A stretch of 64,000 nt of DNA from an uncultured Parabacteroides sp. GTDB taxonomy: Bacteria > Bacteroidota > Bacteroidia > Bacteroidales > Tannerellaceae. Made by a program: the position numbers and the translations under genes. Each line of letters opens with the position of its first letter. The stretch's first letter is position 1. The notes beneath the pieces are model-generated. The model saw only the letters and a program-made list of their open reading frames with translations. It was not told the DNA's origin and did no database searches. Location of the stretch: positions 124,001-188,000 of the forward strand of contig CASFNG010000006.1 of assembly GCA_949296075.1 (NCBI GenBank). The letters run 5' to 3'. Shown here piece by piece: positions 1-7,366 of this stretch.

Positions 1-201
1 TGCCCCGATTCCCTCGAAACCACCCGGTTTCGTACGCGGTTTCCAGATCCCGGCACGAAAGATCTTGATACCTCTCGACGCCAATCCCTTGGCCGTTTCC
101 AACACTTGTTCCTCAGTCTCCGCGCTACAAGGGCCCGCGATCACGATCGGGCGCTGCGGATCAATCCCCTGCAATGCCAGGGGCTCAATTTTCATTTCCA
201 T
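1..201 (-). CDS. DAHP synthase / chorismate mutase, N-terminal fragment
   Basis: The gene runs off the left edge, so only the first 67 codons are visible. The fragment contains IVIAGPCSAETEEQV followed by GLASRGIKIFRAGIWKPRT, which is the N-terminus of type I 3-deoxy-7-phosphoheptulonate synthases of the KDO8P/DAHP synthase family; Bacteroidales copies are usually fused to a chorismate mutase domain that would lie outside the window. It catalyses the first shikimate-pathway step and, if fused, also converts chorismate to prephenate. The ATG at 201 is used; a second ATG lies two codons later. It starts 14 bases after the aminotransferase stop and is the third gene of the Phe/Tyr operon, so it should share the attenuator upstream of pheA. 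The family call is firm; the mutase fusion is inferred. Confidence 0.88.
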   Translation of the reverse strand, partial: MEMKIEPLALQGIDPQRPIVIAGPCSAETEEQVLETAKGLASRGIKIFRAGIWKPRTKPGGFEGIGA

Positions 202-215
202 ACCCATTTATCTTA

Positions 216-1409
216 TTATTTCGACTTATCATTGATTTTCCGGATTCGATCTAACGCTTCCGCCAACATCTCATTCTTGCAGCACAGGGAGATCCGGATA
301 TAACGCTCGCCCTTGCTCCCGAAAATGAAGCCGGGTGTCAAGAAGACGTTCGCCTCGTACAGCACCTTATCCGCTACCGCCTCGCTACTTTCCGCCTCAT
401 CGGGGATACGCCCCCAGAGGAACATCCCCACTTGGTTCTCATCATAAGAGCAACCAAGGGTCCGCATGATCTGCCCGGCCAAGTCGCGCCTGCTCCGATA
501 TACCCGGTTCATGTTATCGTACCACTCCTTCTTCGCGGCCAAAGCCTCTACCGCCGCATATTGCATCGGCTTGAACTGTCCGGAGTCGATATTGCTCTTT
601 ACCTTCAGGACCCATTGGACGAAGCGGGCATTCGAGGCCAACATCGCCATACGCCAACCCGGCATATTGTGCGCCTTGCTCATCGAGTTCATCTCGATAC
701 AGATCTCTTTTGCCCCGGGGACGCTCAAGATGCTCAAGGGATGCTCATTCAAGATAAAGCTATATGGGTTATCGTTGCAGATCACGATACCATGCTTCTT
801 GCCGAAAGCCACCAACTTCTCATAAAGCTCCCGGCTCGCGTTCGCTCCCGTAGGCATATTCGGATAGTTTGTCCACATCAGTTTCACCCGGGAGAGATCC
901 ATCCGCTCCAGCTCCTCGAAGTCGGGTTGCCAACCTAATTCCTCCTTCAGCTCATAAGGTATGAGATCCGCTTCCACCAGCTTGCTCACCGAGCTGTACG
1001 TCGGGTATCCCGGATTAGGGACAAGTACCCCGTCTCCCGGATTCAAGAAAGCTAAGGAAATATGCAAGATTCCCTCTTTTGAGCCGATCAAGGGCTGGAT
1101 CTCCGTTTTCGGGTCCAAGTCCACGCCATACCACGTCTTATACCAGTCAGCGAACCCCTTACGCAGCTCCGGAATCCCCACATAAGGCTGGTAACCATGC
1201 TCATCCGCCCGTCGGGCATGTGCGCACAACGTCTCGATCGTCGGCTCCGACGGGGGAAGATCCGGGCTTCCAACACCCAAGTTGATGACATTCTTACCTG
1301 CGGCGTTCATCTCCGCCACCTCTTTCAATTTACGGGAAAAGTAATATTCTTGCACGCTTCCCACCCGATTAGCGGGTGCAACCTTACACACTTTGTCTTC
1401 CTTCTGCAT
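216..1409 (-). CDS. PLP-dependent aminotransferase (aromatic amino acid type, fold I)
   Basis: A class I/II aminotransferase of 397 residues, normal for the family. Visible landmarks are NLGVGSPDLPPSEP near residue 43, NYPNMPTGA near 181 (the NxPTG loop), the cofactor Asp in CNDNPYSF near 213, the Schiff-base lysine in NSMSKAHNMPGWRM (Lys245) and the substrate-carboxylate Arg in YIRISLCCKNEML near the C-terminus. It lies between prephenate dehydratase and DAHP synthase, so the likely reaction is final transamination of phenylpyruvate (and possibly hydroxyphenylpyruvate) to Phe/Tyr. That substrate is inferred from context; the closest families also include LL-diaminopimelate-type aminotransferases. 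The start overlaps the 3' end of pheA by 26 bases, which suggests translational coupling. Confidence 0.9.
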   Translation of the reverse strand: MQKEDKVCKVAPANRVGSVQEYYFSRKLKEVAEMNAAGKNVINLGVGSPDLPPSEPTIETLCAHARRADEHGYQPYVGIPELRKGFADWYKTWYGVDLDPKTEIQPLIGSKEGILHISLAFLNPGDGVLVPNPGYPTYSSVSKLVEADLIPYELKEELGWQPDFEELERMDLSRVKLMWTNYPNMPTGANASRELYEKLVAFGKKHGIVICNDNPYSFILNEHPLSILSVPGAKEICIEMNSMSKAHNMPGWRMAMLASNARFVQWVLKVKSNIDSGQFKPMQYAAVEALAAKKEWYDNMNRVYRSRRDLAGQIMRTLGCSYDENQVGMFLWGRIPDEAESSEAVADKVLYEANVFLTPGFIFGSKGERYIRISLCCKNEMLAEALDRIRKINDKSK

Positions 1410-2229
1410 ATTCGCCTAATATTTTTAAGTCCTTGGTAAGTGGCCTGATCGCGTCCAACGCCTGCTTATACCGGATCATATCCGTGAACGTGAGATCCAC
1501 ATAGAAAAGATATTCCCATTCGCGGCCGATAATCGGCAACGACTGTATCTTGGAAAGATTCATATCATAGAAAGAAAGCACGGAAAGCACCTTGGACAGG
1601 CTGCCGGATGTATGCGGCAACGCGAACACAAGCGAGGCCTTATTCTTATCGACCCCCCTAAGGATCTCGTCGGCTATCCAGCGGTCGGCGATAGAGAGGA
1701 AACGGGTAAAATTCCGTTTGTTGGTCTCTATACCCTCAGCCAGCACCTCCATATTATAGATCTTCGCCGCCAACTTGCCACAGATCGCCGCATGCCCTTT
1801 CAATTGGTTCTCGGAAATCCAACGGGCACTCATGGCCGTATCCTCTTTCTCCACCACTTTCGCGTTGGGCAGGGTGTCCAAGAAATCAGCGCACTGCATC
1901 AAGGCGATCGGATGCGAGTTCACCTCCGTTATCTCATGGATGGAAGTCCCGGGTAACGCCACCAGCGAATGCGAGATACGCAGCTTATACTCCCCCGTCA
2001 CGCTCAGTCCGCTCTCCCGGATCAGCTCATGATTTTGCAGCAAACTGCCCGCTATGGTGTTCTCGATCGCCATCAGCCCCACCACGGAGGGATCTTTCTT
2101 GATCGTGGCGATCACCTCCCGAAATGTATTACAGGGGATTATCTCGATCTCCTCTCCCTCATAATAATTACGAGCCGCGATGTCGTGATACGAACCCGCT
2201 ATACCTTGTATTGCTACTTTCTTTTTCAT
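1384..2229 (-). CDS. pheA: Prephenate dehydratase with C-terminal ACT domain
   Basis: A 281-residue protein that converts prephenate to phenylpyruvate, the committed step to phenylalanine. The N-terminal dehydratase domain (about 1-185) shows GIAGSYHDIAA, ENTIAGSL near 56 and the catalytic TRFL at 175-178. An ACT domain (about 198-270) follows, with FALPHTSGSLSKVLSVLSF and the Phe-binding-type stretch LSKIQSLPI, so feedback inhibition by Phe is expected. It is a stand-alone dehydratase without a chorismate mutase domain; that activity is probably on the DAHP synthase two genes on. I chose the ATG at 2229 because the longer frame back to 2298 begins inside the intrinsic terminator that separates this gene from its leader peptide. 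It is the first structural gene of the attenuated operon. Confidence 0.93.
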   Translation of the reverse strand: MKKKVAIQGIAGSYHDIAARNYYEGEEIEIIPCNTFREVIATIKKDPSVVGLMAIENTIAGSLLQNHELIRESGLSVTGEYKLRISHSLVALPGTSIHEITEVNSHPIALMQCADFLDTLPNAKVVEKEDTAMSARWISENQLKGHAAICGKLAAKIYNMEVLAEGIETNKRNFTRFLSIADRWIADEILRGVDKNKASLVFALPHTSGSLSKVLSVLSFYDMNLSKIQSLPIIGREWEYLFYVDLTFTDMIRYKQALDAIRPLTKDLKILGEYAEGRQSV

Positions 2230-2263
2230 ATCAACCTTTATTTGTCTCTTTTCACCTTCTATC

Positions 2264-2295
2264 AAAAAAAAGTCCCACCGAAACCGGCAGGACTT
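2264..2295 (-). terminator. Attenuator terminator of the Phe/Tyr operon
   Basis: Read on the minus strand, AAGTCC (2295-2290) pairs with GGACTT (2275-2270) around inner CCG/CGG pairs and a GTTT loop, followed directly by a run of seven T. It sits between the leader peptide (stop at 2339) and the pheA ATG (2229), which is where an attenuator terminator belongs. Its 5' arm, AAGTCCTGCC, is complementary at 9 of 10 positions to GGCAGGAGTT near the end of the leader ORF (2348-2357). That gives a mutually exclusive antiterminator. Confidence 0.9.
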
Positions 2296-2338
2296 CATAT
2301 ATTCTATTGATCACTCATTGTATCCAATCATCAACGCT

Positions 2339-2413
2339 TCACATATAAACTCCTGCCCTTACCTTGCTAAAGTAAAAGTAATAAAAGTAATATGTAAAGC
2401 TAAATCGGTTCAT
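2339..2413 (-). CDS. Phe/Tyr-rich leader peptide of the pheA operon
   Basis: A 24-codon ORF (ATG at 2413, TGA at 2339-2341). Codons 2-15 read NRFSFTYYFYYFYF, so 10 of the 12 codons from position 4 to 15 are Phe (5) or Tyr (5), and another Tyr sits at position 23. This is the composition expected of an attenuation leader that senses charged tRNA-Phe and tRNA-Tyr. The 3' part of the ORF carries the antiterminator arm (about 2347-2358). A ribosome stalled on the Phe/Tyr block would leave that arm free; one reaching the stop would mask it and let the terminator at 2264-2295 fold. A promoter with an exact -7 element lies 31 bases upstream. The peptide itself probably has no other function. Confidence 0.92.
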   Translation of the reverse strand: MNRFSFTYYFYYFYFSKVRAGVYM

Positions 2414-2443
2414 ATACCCTATCTGTTGTTTTCTAACACGCAA

Positions 2444-2473
2444 CAAAAGTAACGTTTTTTCGGGAAATACAAA
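2444..2473 (-). promoter_or_regulatory. Promoter of the Phe/Tyr leader and operon
   Basis: On the minus strand, TTTG (2473-2470), an 18-base spacer and TACTTTTG (2451-2444) match the Bacteroidetes sigma-ABfr consensus (TTTG, about 19 bases, TAnnTTTG) exactly in both boxes. Transcription would begin near 2437, giving about 24 bases before the leader ATG. Confidence 0.8.
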
Positions 2474-2684
2474 CAAAAAGTGATATTTTTTTCTTATTAC
2501 ATTTTCCTTTTTAATCAATCGCTCTGAAAGAAGCCCATAAAACAGACCTATATAGAGACAATTCCCGGACACATCTCCACCGGATTACCTCCCGAGTCCG
2601 GCAGAGATCCCTTGAAAAACTTTGCCTTTTGGAAATTAATTATTTCCTTTGACACCCCAACAAATCGGGCTTAGCGGAATAAAT

Positions 2685-3095
2685 ATGAGACATATAAGAA
2701 GATATATCCCGGCAATCGCCTGCCTCGCCCTGTTGATCTCGTGCGAGAAAGCGGAACATGGACTGGAAGGAAAATGGCAATTGAAGACCATCGAGGCAGA
2801 CGGGGTCGTACAGACAGTTGATACGGTCTGGTACAATTTCCAGAACGTATTGTTCCAATATCAATATTACGTACCCGCCACCGATACCTATCATGCCCAT
2901 CCCGGATACAAGACGTTGGAGGGAGATTCCCGGTTAGAGCTGGAACTGGCCAACGAGAACGGTTACGACGCACGAACCTTCCTGCCCCATACCGACTGGA
3001 GCTCGCCTAAACGCACCTTCACCATCGAGAGCTCTTCCGGAGATCGGCTGATCCTCAACAGCGAAGGCAAGACCTATACATTCCACAAGCGATAA
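2685..3095 (+). CDS. Small lipoprotein, lipocalin-like (function unknown)
   Basis: A 136-residue protein beginning at the ATG at 2685; a frame extension to 2649 would put 12 residues before the signal peptide and was not used. MRHIRRYIPAIACLALLISCEKAEHGLEG is a lipoprotein signal with Cys20 as the lipidation site, followed by acidic residues. The mature part opens with GLEGKWQLKTIEADG and ends with a strand-rich tail, resembling the small lipocalin-like lipoproteins common in Bacteroidales. No catalytic motif is visible. It is a lone plus-strand gene diverging from the Phe/Tyr operon and converging on ybaK. Confidence 0.75.
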   Translation: MRHIRRYIPAIACLALLISCEKAEHGLEGKWQLKTIEADGVVQTVDTVWYNFQNVLFQYQYYVPATDTYHAHPGYKTLEGDSRLELELANENGYDARTFLPHTDWSSPKRTFTIESSSGDRLILNSEGKTYTFHKR

Positions 3096-3161
3096 CCTCT
3101 CCGGGCGACCCTGTCCACACTTATCCCGATGAATCCGGGGAAAGCGGATCGCCTACGGAGA

Positions 3162-3644
3162 TTATGCGGTCAAATCCGCCTCGACCGCGCCAGACTCCCG
3201 GATCAGGTCCGCCGGAGCGAGCTCGACCTGCAACCCACGCTGCCCGGCACTCACGAAAATCGATTCAAAGCTCATCGCCGAATGATGGATATAGGTAGGG
3301 AAACGCTTCTTCATCCCGATCGGCGAACATCCTCCGCGTATATACCCGGTAAGCGGCAACAACTCCTTGACCGGGATCATCTCACACTTTTTGTTACCCG
3401 ACACTTTAGCCGCCTTCTTCAGGTCTACCTCCTCCGCGCCGGGGATCACGCAGACAAAATAGCCACTCTTGTCGCCATGCAGCACCAAGGTCTTGAACAC
3501 CTGTGCCACATCCTCGCCCAACTGCGCCGCCACGTGCGTGGCGCTCAAGTCGTTCTCGTCCACCTCATAAGGCACGAGCCGATAACTCACCTTCGCCTTA
3601 TCGAGCAGCCGCGCCACGTTCGTCTTATTCACCTTCTCCTTCAT
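3162..3644 (-). CDS. ybaK: YbaK/Cys-tRNA(Pro) deacylase
   Basis: A 160-residue protein of the YbaK/ProX aminoacyl-tRNA editing family, which hydrolyses Cys mischarged on tRNA-Pro in trans. It shows VFKTLVLHGDKSGYFVCVIPG with the conserved Lys of the FKTL element, then KKAAKVSGNKKCEMIPVKEL and the GYIRGGCSPIGMKKRFPTYI loop typical of the family. The ATG at 3644 overlaps the tex stop as ATGA, which fixes the start; the longer frame back to 3821 would only re-read the end of tex. Co-expression and translational coupling with tex are therefore likely. Confidence 0.93.
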   Translation of the reverse strand: MKEKVNKTNVARLLDKAKVSYRLVPYEVDENDLSATHVAAQLGEDVAQVFKTLVLHGDKSGYFVCVIPGAEEVDLKKAAKVSGNKKCEMIPVKELLPLTGYIRGGCSPIGMKKRFPTYIHHSAMSFESIFVSAGQRGLQVELAPADLIRESGAVEADLTA

Positions 3645-5773
3645 TTTTCTATTCCTTTCATGGATAATTGTATCCGTTTTCTCGCTAAATCCACATTCAG
3701 TACCCGTACCCGGACATGCTGGTGAATGGAGACTACCTGCGTAGGATCGCTCACGAAGCGATCCGCCAGTTCCGAGATATGCACCAAACCATTCTCCTTG
3801 ATTCCCACGTCCACAAAGCAACCGAAGTTGGTAATGTTCGTCACGATGCCGGGCAATACCTGTCCTTCGCGCAAGTCGTCGATCGTCTTCACCGAGGGAT
3901 CGAACTCGAAGACCTTGATCCCCTGCCGAGGATCCCGCCCCGGCTTATCCAGTTCCTCCATGATGTCCGACAAGGTAGGTATCCCCACCTTATCAGTCAC
4001 GTAATCCTCCAAGCGAAGCCCTCTTTTGCGCTCCTTGTCGGCGATCAGCTCAGCCACCGAACAACCCAAGTCGGCCGCCATCCGCTCCACCACCGGATAA
4101 CTCTCCGGATGCACGGCCGAATTATCCAACGGGTTCTCGCTATCAGGAATCCGCAAGAATCCTGCGCACTGCTCGAACGCCTTCTCGCCCATGCGAGGCA
4201 CCTTCATCAGCTCCCGACGCGAGGCAAAGGGACCATGCTCCGCCCGATAGTCCACGATATTTTGCGCCAGTGTAGGGCCTAAACCCGATACATACGTCAA
4301 GAGATGCTTGCTCGCCGTGTTCACGTTGACGCCCACCAAGTTCACGCAGCTTTCCACCGTCTGGTCGAGGCTCCGCTTCAACGCCGCCTGATCCACATCG
4401 TGCTGGTACTGCCCCACCCCGATGCTTTTGGGGTCGATCTTCACCAGTTCCGCCAAGGGATCCATCAGCCTGCGCCCGATACTGACCGCCCCGCGCACCG
4501 TGACATCGTAATCGGGAAACTCCTCACGGGCGATCTTCGAGGCGGAGTAGATCGACGCACCGTTCTCGCTGACCACGAATACCTGCACCTTACGGTCGAA
4601 CCGGATCTGGGTGATGAACGTCTCCGTCTCCCGGCTTGCCGTACCGTTCCCGATCGCGATCGCGTCGATCGCGTAGGTAGCCACCAATTGAGCTATCTTA
4701 GCCGAGGCCTTCCCCTTCTCCGACTTGGGAGGATGGGGGAAAATCGCCTCGTTGTGCAGCAGATTCCCCTGCGCGTCCAAGCAAACCACCTTGCATCCCG
4801 TCCGGAAACCCGGATCGATCCCCATCACCCGCTTTTGCCCGAGCGGGGGAGCCAGCAGCAACTGCCGCAGATTCCCGGCGAATACTCGGATCGCCTCCTC
4901 ATCCGCCCTCTCCTTGCTCTGCCGGGCGAACTCCGTCTCGATCGACGGTTTAAGCAGCCGCTTGAACGCATCGTCCACCGCCATCTCCACCTGCTCCGAG
5001 ACCTCTCCCCGCCCTTTCACGAAGCGGCGGTCGAGCCGTTCGAGGCAACCTTCCGTATCCGGGGTGATCCCTACCCGGAGCACACCTTCCGCCTCTCCTC
5101 TACGAATCGCCAAAAGGCGATGGGAACTGACCCGGGCGAGCGGCTCGCTGAAATCGAAGTAATCCCTATACTTGGATCCTTCCTCCTCCTTGCCTTTCAC
5201 CACTTTCGCCGTGACCACCGCGGTACGGGCAAACGAGTTACGCACGGTATTCCGGGCTCCCTCGTTCTCATTGATCCATTCCGCGATAATATCGCGGGCA
5301 CCACGCAAGGCCTCCTCCTCACCCGTCACCTCCCCCTTCACGAAGGCTCGCGCCCGGGAGGAAAGCGAGCGTTCATTTTGCGCCATGATGATCCTCGCCA
5401 AAGGCTCCAATCCCTTTTTACGGGCGATCTCGGCACGTGTCACCCGCTTCGGCCGATAAGGGAGATACAGATCCTCGATCTCCGTACTATCCCACGAGGC
5501 CTCGATACGTGCGCGCAATTCCGGGGTCAACTTCCCCTGCCCGTCGATCGTGTCGATGATCGTCTCCTTACGCTTGGCCAACTCTTTCATCCGCTCCAGC
5601 CGCTCCTGGATAGCTCCGATCTGTACCTCGTCCAATCCACCGGTCGCCTCCTTACGATAACGGCTGATGAATGGAATGGTAGCCCCACCCTCCAAGAGGG
5701 CGATCGTACGCTCCACCTGCCCGGCCGGAATGCCCAACTCACGGGCTATCTGTATATGAAAATCCATCGTCAT
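3641..5773 (-). CDS. tex: Tex-family S1 RNA-binding transcription accessory protein
   Basis: A 710-residue Tex protein, near the usual length. The N-terminal helical part includes GGATIPFISRYRKEATGGLDE (about 29-49). A YqgF/RNase H-like domain starts at MGIDPGFRTGCKV near 320. Helix-hairpin-helix repeats follow (LTYVSGLGPTLAQNIVDYR and RELMKVPRMGEKAFEQCAGF). A C-terminal S1 domain starts at GQVLPGIVTNITNFGCFVDVG. Tex binds structured nucleic acid and RNA polymerase in other bacteria. The first ATG (5773) is used; another lies two codons in. An exact promoter box sits 27 bases upstream, and the gene is coupled to ybaK downstream. Confidence 0.95.
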   Translation of the reverse strand: MTMDFHIQIARELGIPAGQVERTIALLEGGATIPFISRYRKEATGGLDEVQIGAIQERLERMKELAKRKETIIDTIDGQGKLTPELRARIEASWDSTEIEDLYLPYRPKRVTRAEIARKKGLEPLARIIMAQNERSLSSRARAFVKGEVTGEEEALRGARDIIAEWINENEGARNTVRNSFARTAVVTAKVVKGKEEEGSKYRDYFDFSEPLARVSSHRLLAIRRGEAEGVLRVGITPDTEGCLERLDRRFVKGRGEVSEQVEMAVDDAFKRLLKPSIETEFARQSKERADEEAIRVFAGNLRQLLLAPPLGQKRVMGIDPGFRTGCKVVCLDAQGNLLHNEAIFPHPPKSEKGKASAKIAQLVATYAIDAIAIGNGTASRETETFITQIRFDRKVQVFVVSENGASIYSASKIAREEFPDYDVTVRGAVSIGRRLMDPLAELVKIDPKSIGVGQYQHDVDQAALKRSLDQTVESCVNLVGVNVNTASKHLLTYVSGLGPTLAQNIVDYRAEHGPFASRRELMKVPRMGEKAFEQCAGFLRIPDSENPLDNSAVHPESYPVVERMAADLGCSVAELIADKERKRGLRLEDYVTDKVGIPTLSDIMEELDKPGRDPRQGIKVFEFDPSVKTIDDLREGQVLPGIVTNITNFGCFVDVGIKENGLVHISELADRFVSDPTQVVSIHQHVRVRVLNVDLARKRIQLSMKGIEK

Positions 5774-5799
5774 CTTGATCTTTCTCCTAAAACAAGGTA

Positions 5800-5829
5800 C
5801 AAATATACGTTTTCGCGCCCATCCGGAAA
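5800..5829 (-). promoter_or_regulatory. Promoter of tex-ybaK
   Basis: Minus strand: TTTC (5829-5826), an 18-base spacer, then TATATTTG (5807-5800), an exact match to the -7 consensus. The predicted start is about 20 bases before the tex ATG. Confidence 0.65.
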
Positions 5830-5849
5830 GAGGTCATGCGCATAAGATC

Positions 5850-5906
5850 AAAAAAAGAGGCCGGGTTTTCCGAAAACCATCCACTCGTTTTCCGGAAGGC
5901 CCGACC
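5850..5906 (-). terminator. Intrinsic terminator after the glycoside hydrolase lipoprotein
   Basis: A long, slightly imperfect hairpin. On the minus strand GGTCGGGCCTTCCGGAAAAC pairs with GGTTTTCGGAAAACCCGGCC and is followed by CTC and a run of seven T (5856-5850). It lies 34 bases after the stop codon at 5941. Confidence 0.8.
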
Positions 5907-5940
5907 AGTTTTCTTTTGATTCCTACCTACGAATAGTGGA

Positions 5941-7224
5941 TTATTCCACGGCGAACGGCACATTAGCCGTAGCCACGAAGCCTGTACCATCCAGCACATA
6001 GACATACAACCGGTAATATCCCTTATCCGGGATCGATAAGGTACACTCATCCACGTCAGTGGTCAGCACCTCGCCTACCCGATCCGGACGAGGCTCGTAA
6101 GCGCCACCGGTAGCCGTCACGGTCGCCTCTTTCAGCACCTCCCATACGTAAGTCAGCTTATCCTGCTCGCAGTCGGATACATCCACCTTGCCCGAGAACG
6201 GTTTTCCCGCCTTCACCCGCGGACTGAAATCCACGCCATCCACCGACATCCCCTTCACCACGGGAGCAGTCTGGGCCGGCTCTTGGCGAGTCCATACCCG
6301 CTCCATCGCCTCTACCATCGGGGTCTTCTCCCCCTTCAACGGCAAGCCTTCCACATCATCTTCCACGAACAGGCAGAACCAGGTAGGGGTACGTTCCTCT
6401 TTCTGTCCCCACAAGAACACGAACGAGCCCATGCAACGAGGATCGGCGGCTATCGCCTGGGTATAACGCGCCTCATAGACCTGCCGTTTCTCCTCGCTCG
6501 TCTGCTCGATAGGCGCCTTCCAGTCGGTCAATCGTGTCTCCCACCAGCCGGTAGGCCCCCACTCCGTGATCAGGTAAGGTCCTTTATAGGAGGATTGGGC
6601 GAACACGTTCTTCACGTTCAATATATCACCGTAACTGTTGATACCCACGAAATCCAGGTCGGGAGCGTATCGGGCGATCATCTCCAACGCGGCGGGATGA
6701 TGCGAGATCACGGAAGATACCAAATGGCGCTTATCTATCTTCTTGATCTCTTGGGCAAGCAGGTTGACAAAGTTCCAGGCGGTCGGCGTATTGGCGGCGT
6801 CGTTCAGCTCGATCTCATTGCCTATGCCCCAAGCGAAGATGCTCGTATCGTTCCGGAAAGTCTGTGCCAACAAGCGTACCTCCTCCAATTTCTTTTCCCG
6901 AAAGGTCTCATCGTGGTATAGGGCTGAATCCTTCGGAAGATCGATTCCCTGCATCACGTACAAGTGACTGGCCCGGGCCAGCTCCAAATCCTTCTGGATA
7001 GAGGCCACGTCTCCACCCCAGGTACGGAACGCGTTCGCCCCGTTCGCCGAGGCCACATCCAGCCGATTCGTTCCGCCCACTCCTTGGATAAAGAGCGGAC
7101 GGCCATTTATACTTACTTGCCATGTGCCATCGTTCTGCTCGACAGCCACTCCCTCATGCGCACTTTCACAGCCACATAGCAGGGATGAAAGCGCGATCGC
7201 TGAAAACAATGCCTTGATTTTCAT
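5941..7224 (-). CDS. Lipoprotein glycoside hydrolase, GH2-like TIM barrel
   Basis: A 427-residue lipoprotein with a lipobox at LLCGC (Cys19), so it should be membrane-anchored. Residues about 40-330 look like a clan-A glycosidase barrel: the opening GRPLFIQGVGG, the acid/base pair Asn136-Glu137 in AWGIGNEIEL at a strand-4 position, and a candidate nucleophile Glu221 in LITEWGPTGWWETR. The C-terminal 100 residues look like a beta-sandwich. The family is closest in motif to the GH2 catalytic domain or related glucanosyl-type barrels, but the usual N-terminal GH2 sandwich domains are missing. The substrate cannot be told. It stands alone with its own terminator. Confidence 0.72.
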   Translation of the reverse strand: MKIKALFSAIALSSLLCGCESAHEGVAVEQNDGTWQVSINGRPLFIQGVGGTNRLDVASANGANAFRTWGGDVASIQKDLELARASHLYVMQGIDLPKDSALYHDETFREKKLEEVRLLAQTFRNDTSIFAWGIGNEIELNDAANTPTAWNFVNLLAQEIKKIDKRHLVSSVISHHPAALEMIARYAPDLDFVGINSYGDILNVKNVFAQSSYKGPYLITEWGPTGWWETRLTDWKAPIEQTSEEKRQVYEARYTQAIAADPRCMGSFVFLWGQKEERTPTWFCLFVEDDVEGLPLKGEKTPMVEAMERVWTRQEPAQTAPVVKGMSVDGVDFSPRVKAGKPFSGKVDVSDCEQDKLTYVWEVLKEATVTATGGAYEPRPDRVGEVLTTDVDECTLSIPDKGYYRLYVYVLDGTGFVATANVPFAVE

Positions 7225-7287
7225 ACGTCAATAGAATTAGATTTTTCGCTAAAATACAAAATAAGGCGAAATTGACAGCTACCCTAT

Positions 7288-7332
7288 AAAAACAAACGCT
7301 CCCGCCAAGCCCAAAGGCCTGACGGAAGCGTT
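7288..7332 (-). terminator. Terminator of the metal-efflux operon
   Basis: Minus strand: AACGCTTCCGTCAGGCC, a TTT loop, and GGGCTTGGCGGGAGCGTT form a long stem, followed by TG and TTTTT. It lies 35 bases downstream of the TolC-like gene. Confidence 0.88.
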
Positions 7333-7366
7333 CACGAATCACCCTTTCCGGTCCGGATCACCTCAT

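Noticed and set aside
2230..2298. Longer pheA start at 2298
   Set aside because: The extra 23 codons run through the attenuator hairpin and T-run; the protein alignment begins at MKKKVAIQG.
3096..3161. Terminator or small RNA between the lipoprotein and ybaK
   Set aside because: No clear stem with a T-run on either strand.
3645..3821. Longer ybaK start at 3821
   Set aside because: It would overlap the end of tex for 177 bases, while the ATG at 3644 overlaps the stop as ATGA and begins the family-like sequence.
4304..5845. A 513-codon plus-strand open frame
   Set aside because: It is antisense to tex, has no family motifs, and is His/Arg/Leu-rich in the way of codon-bias shadows.
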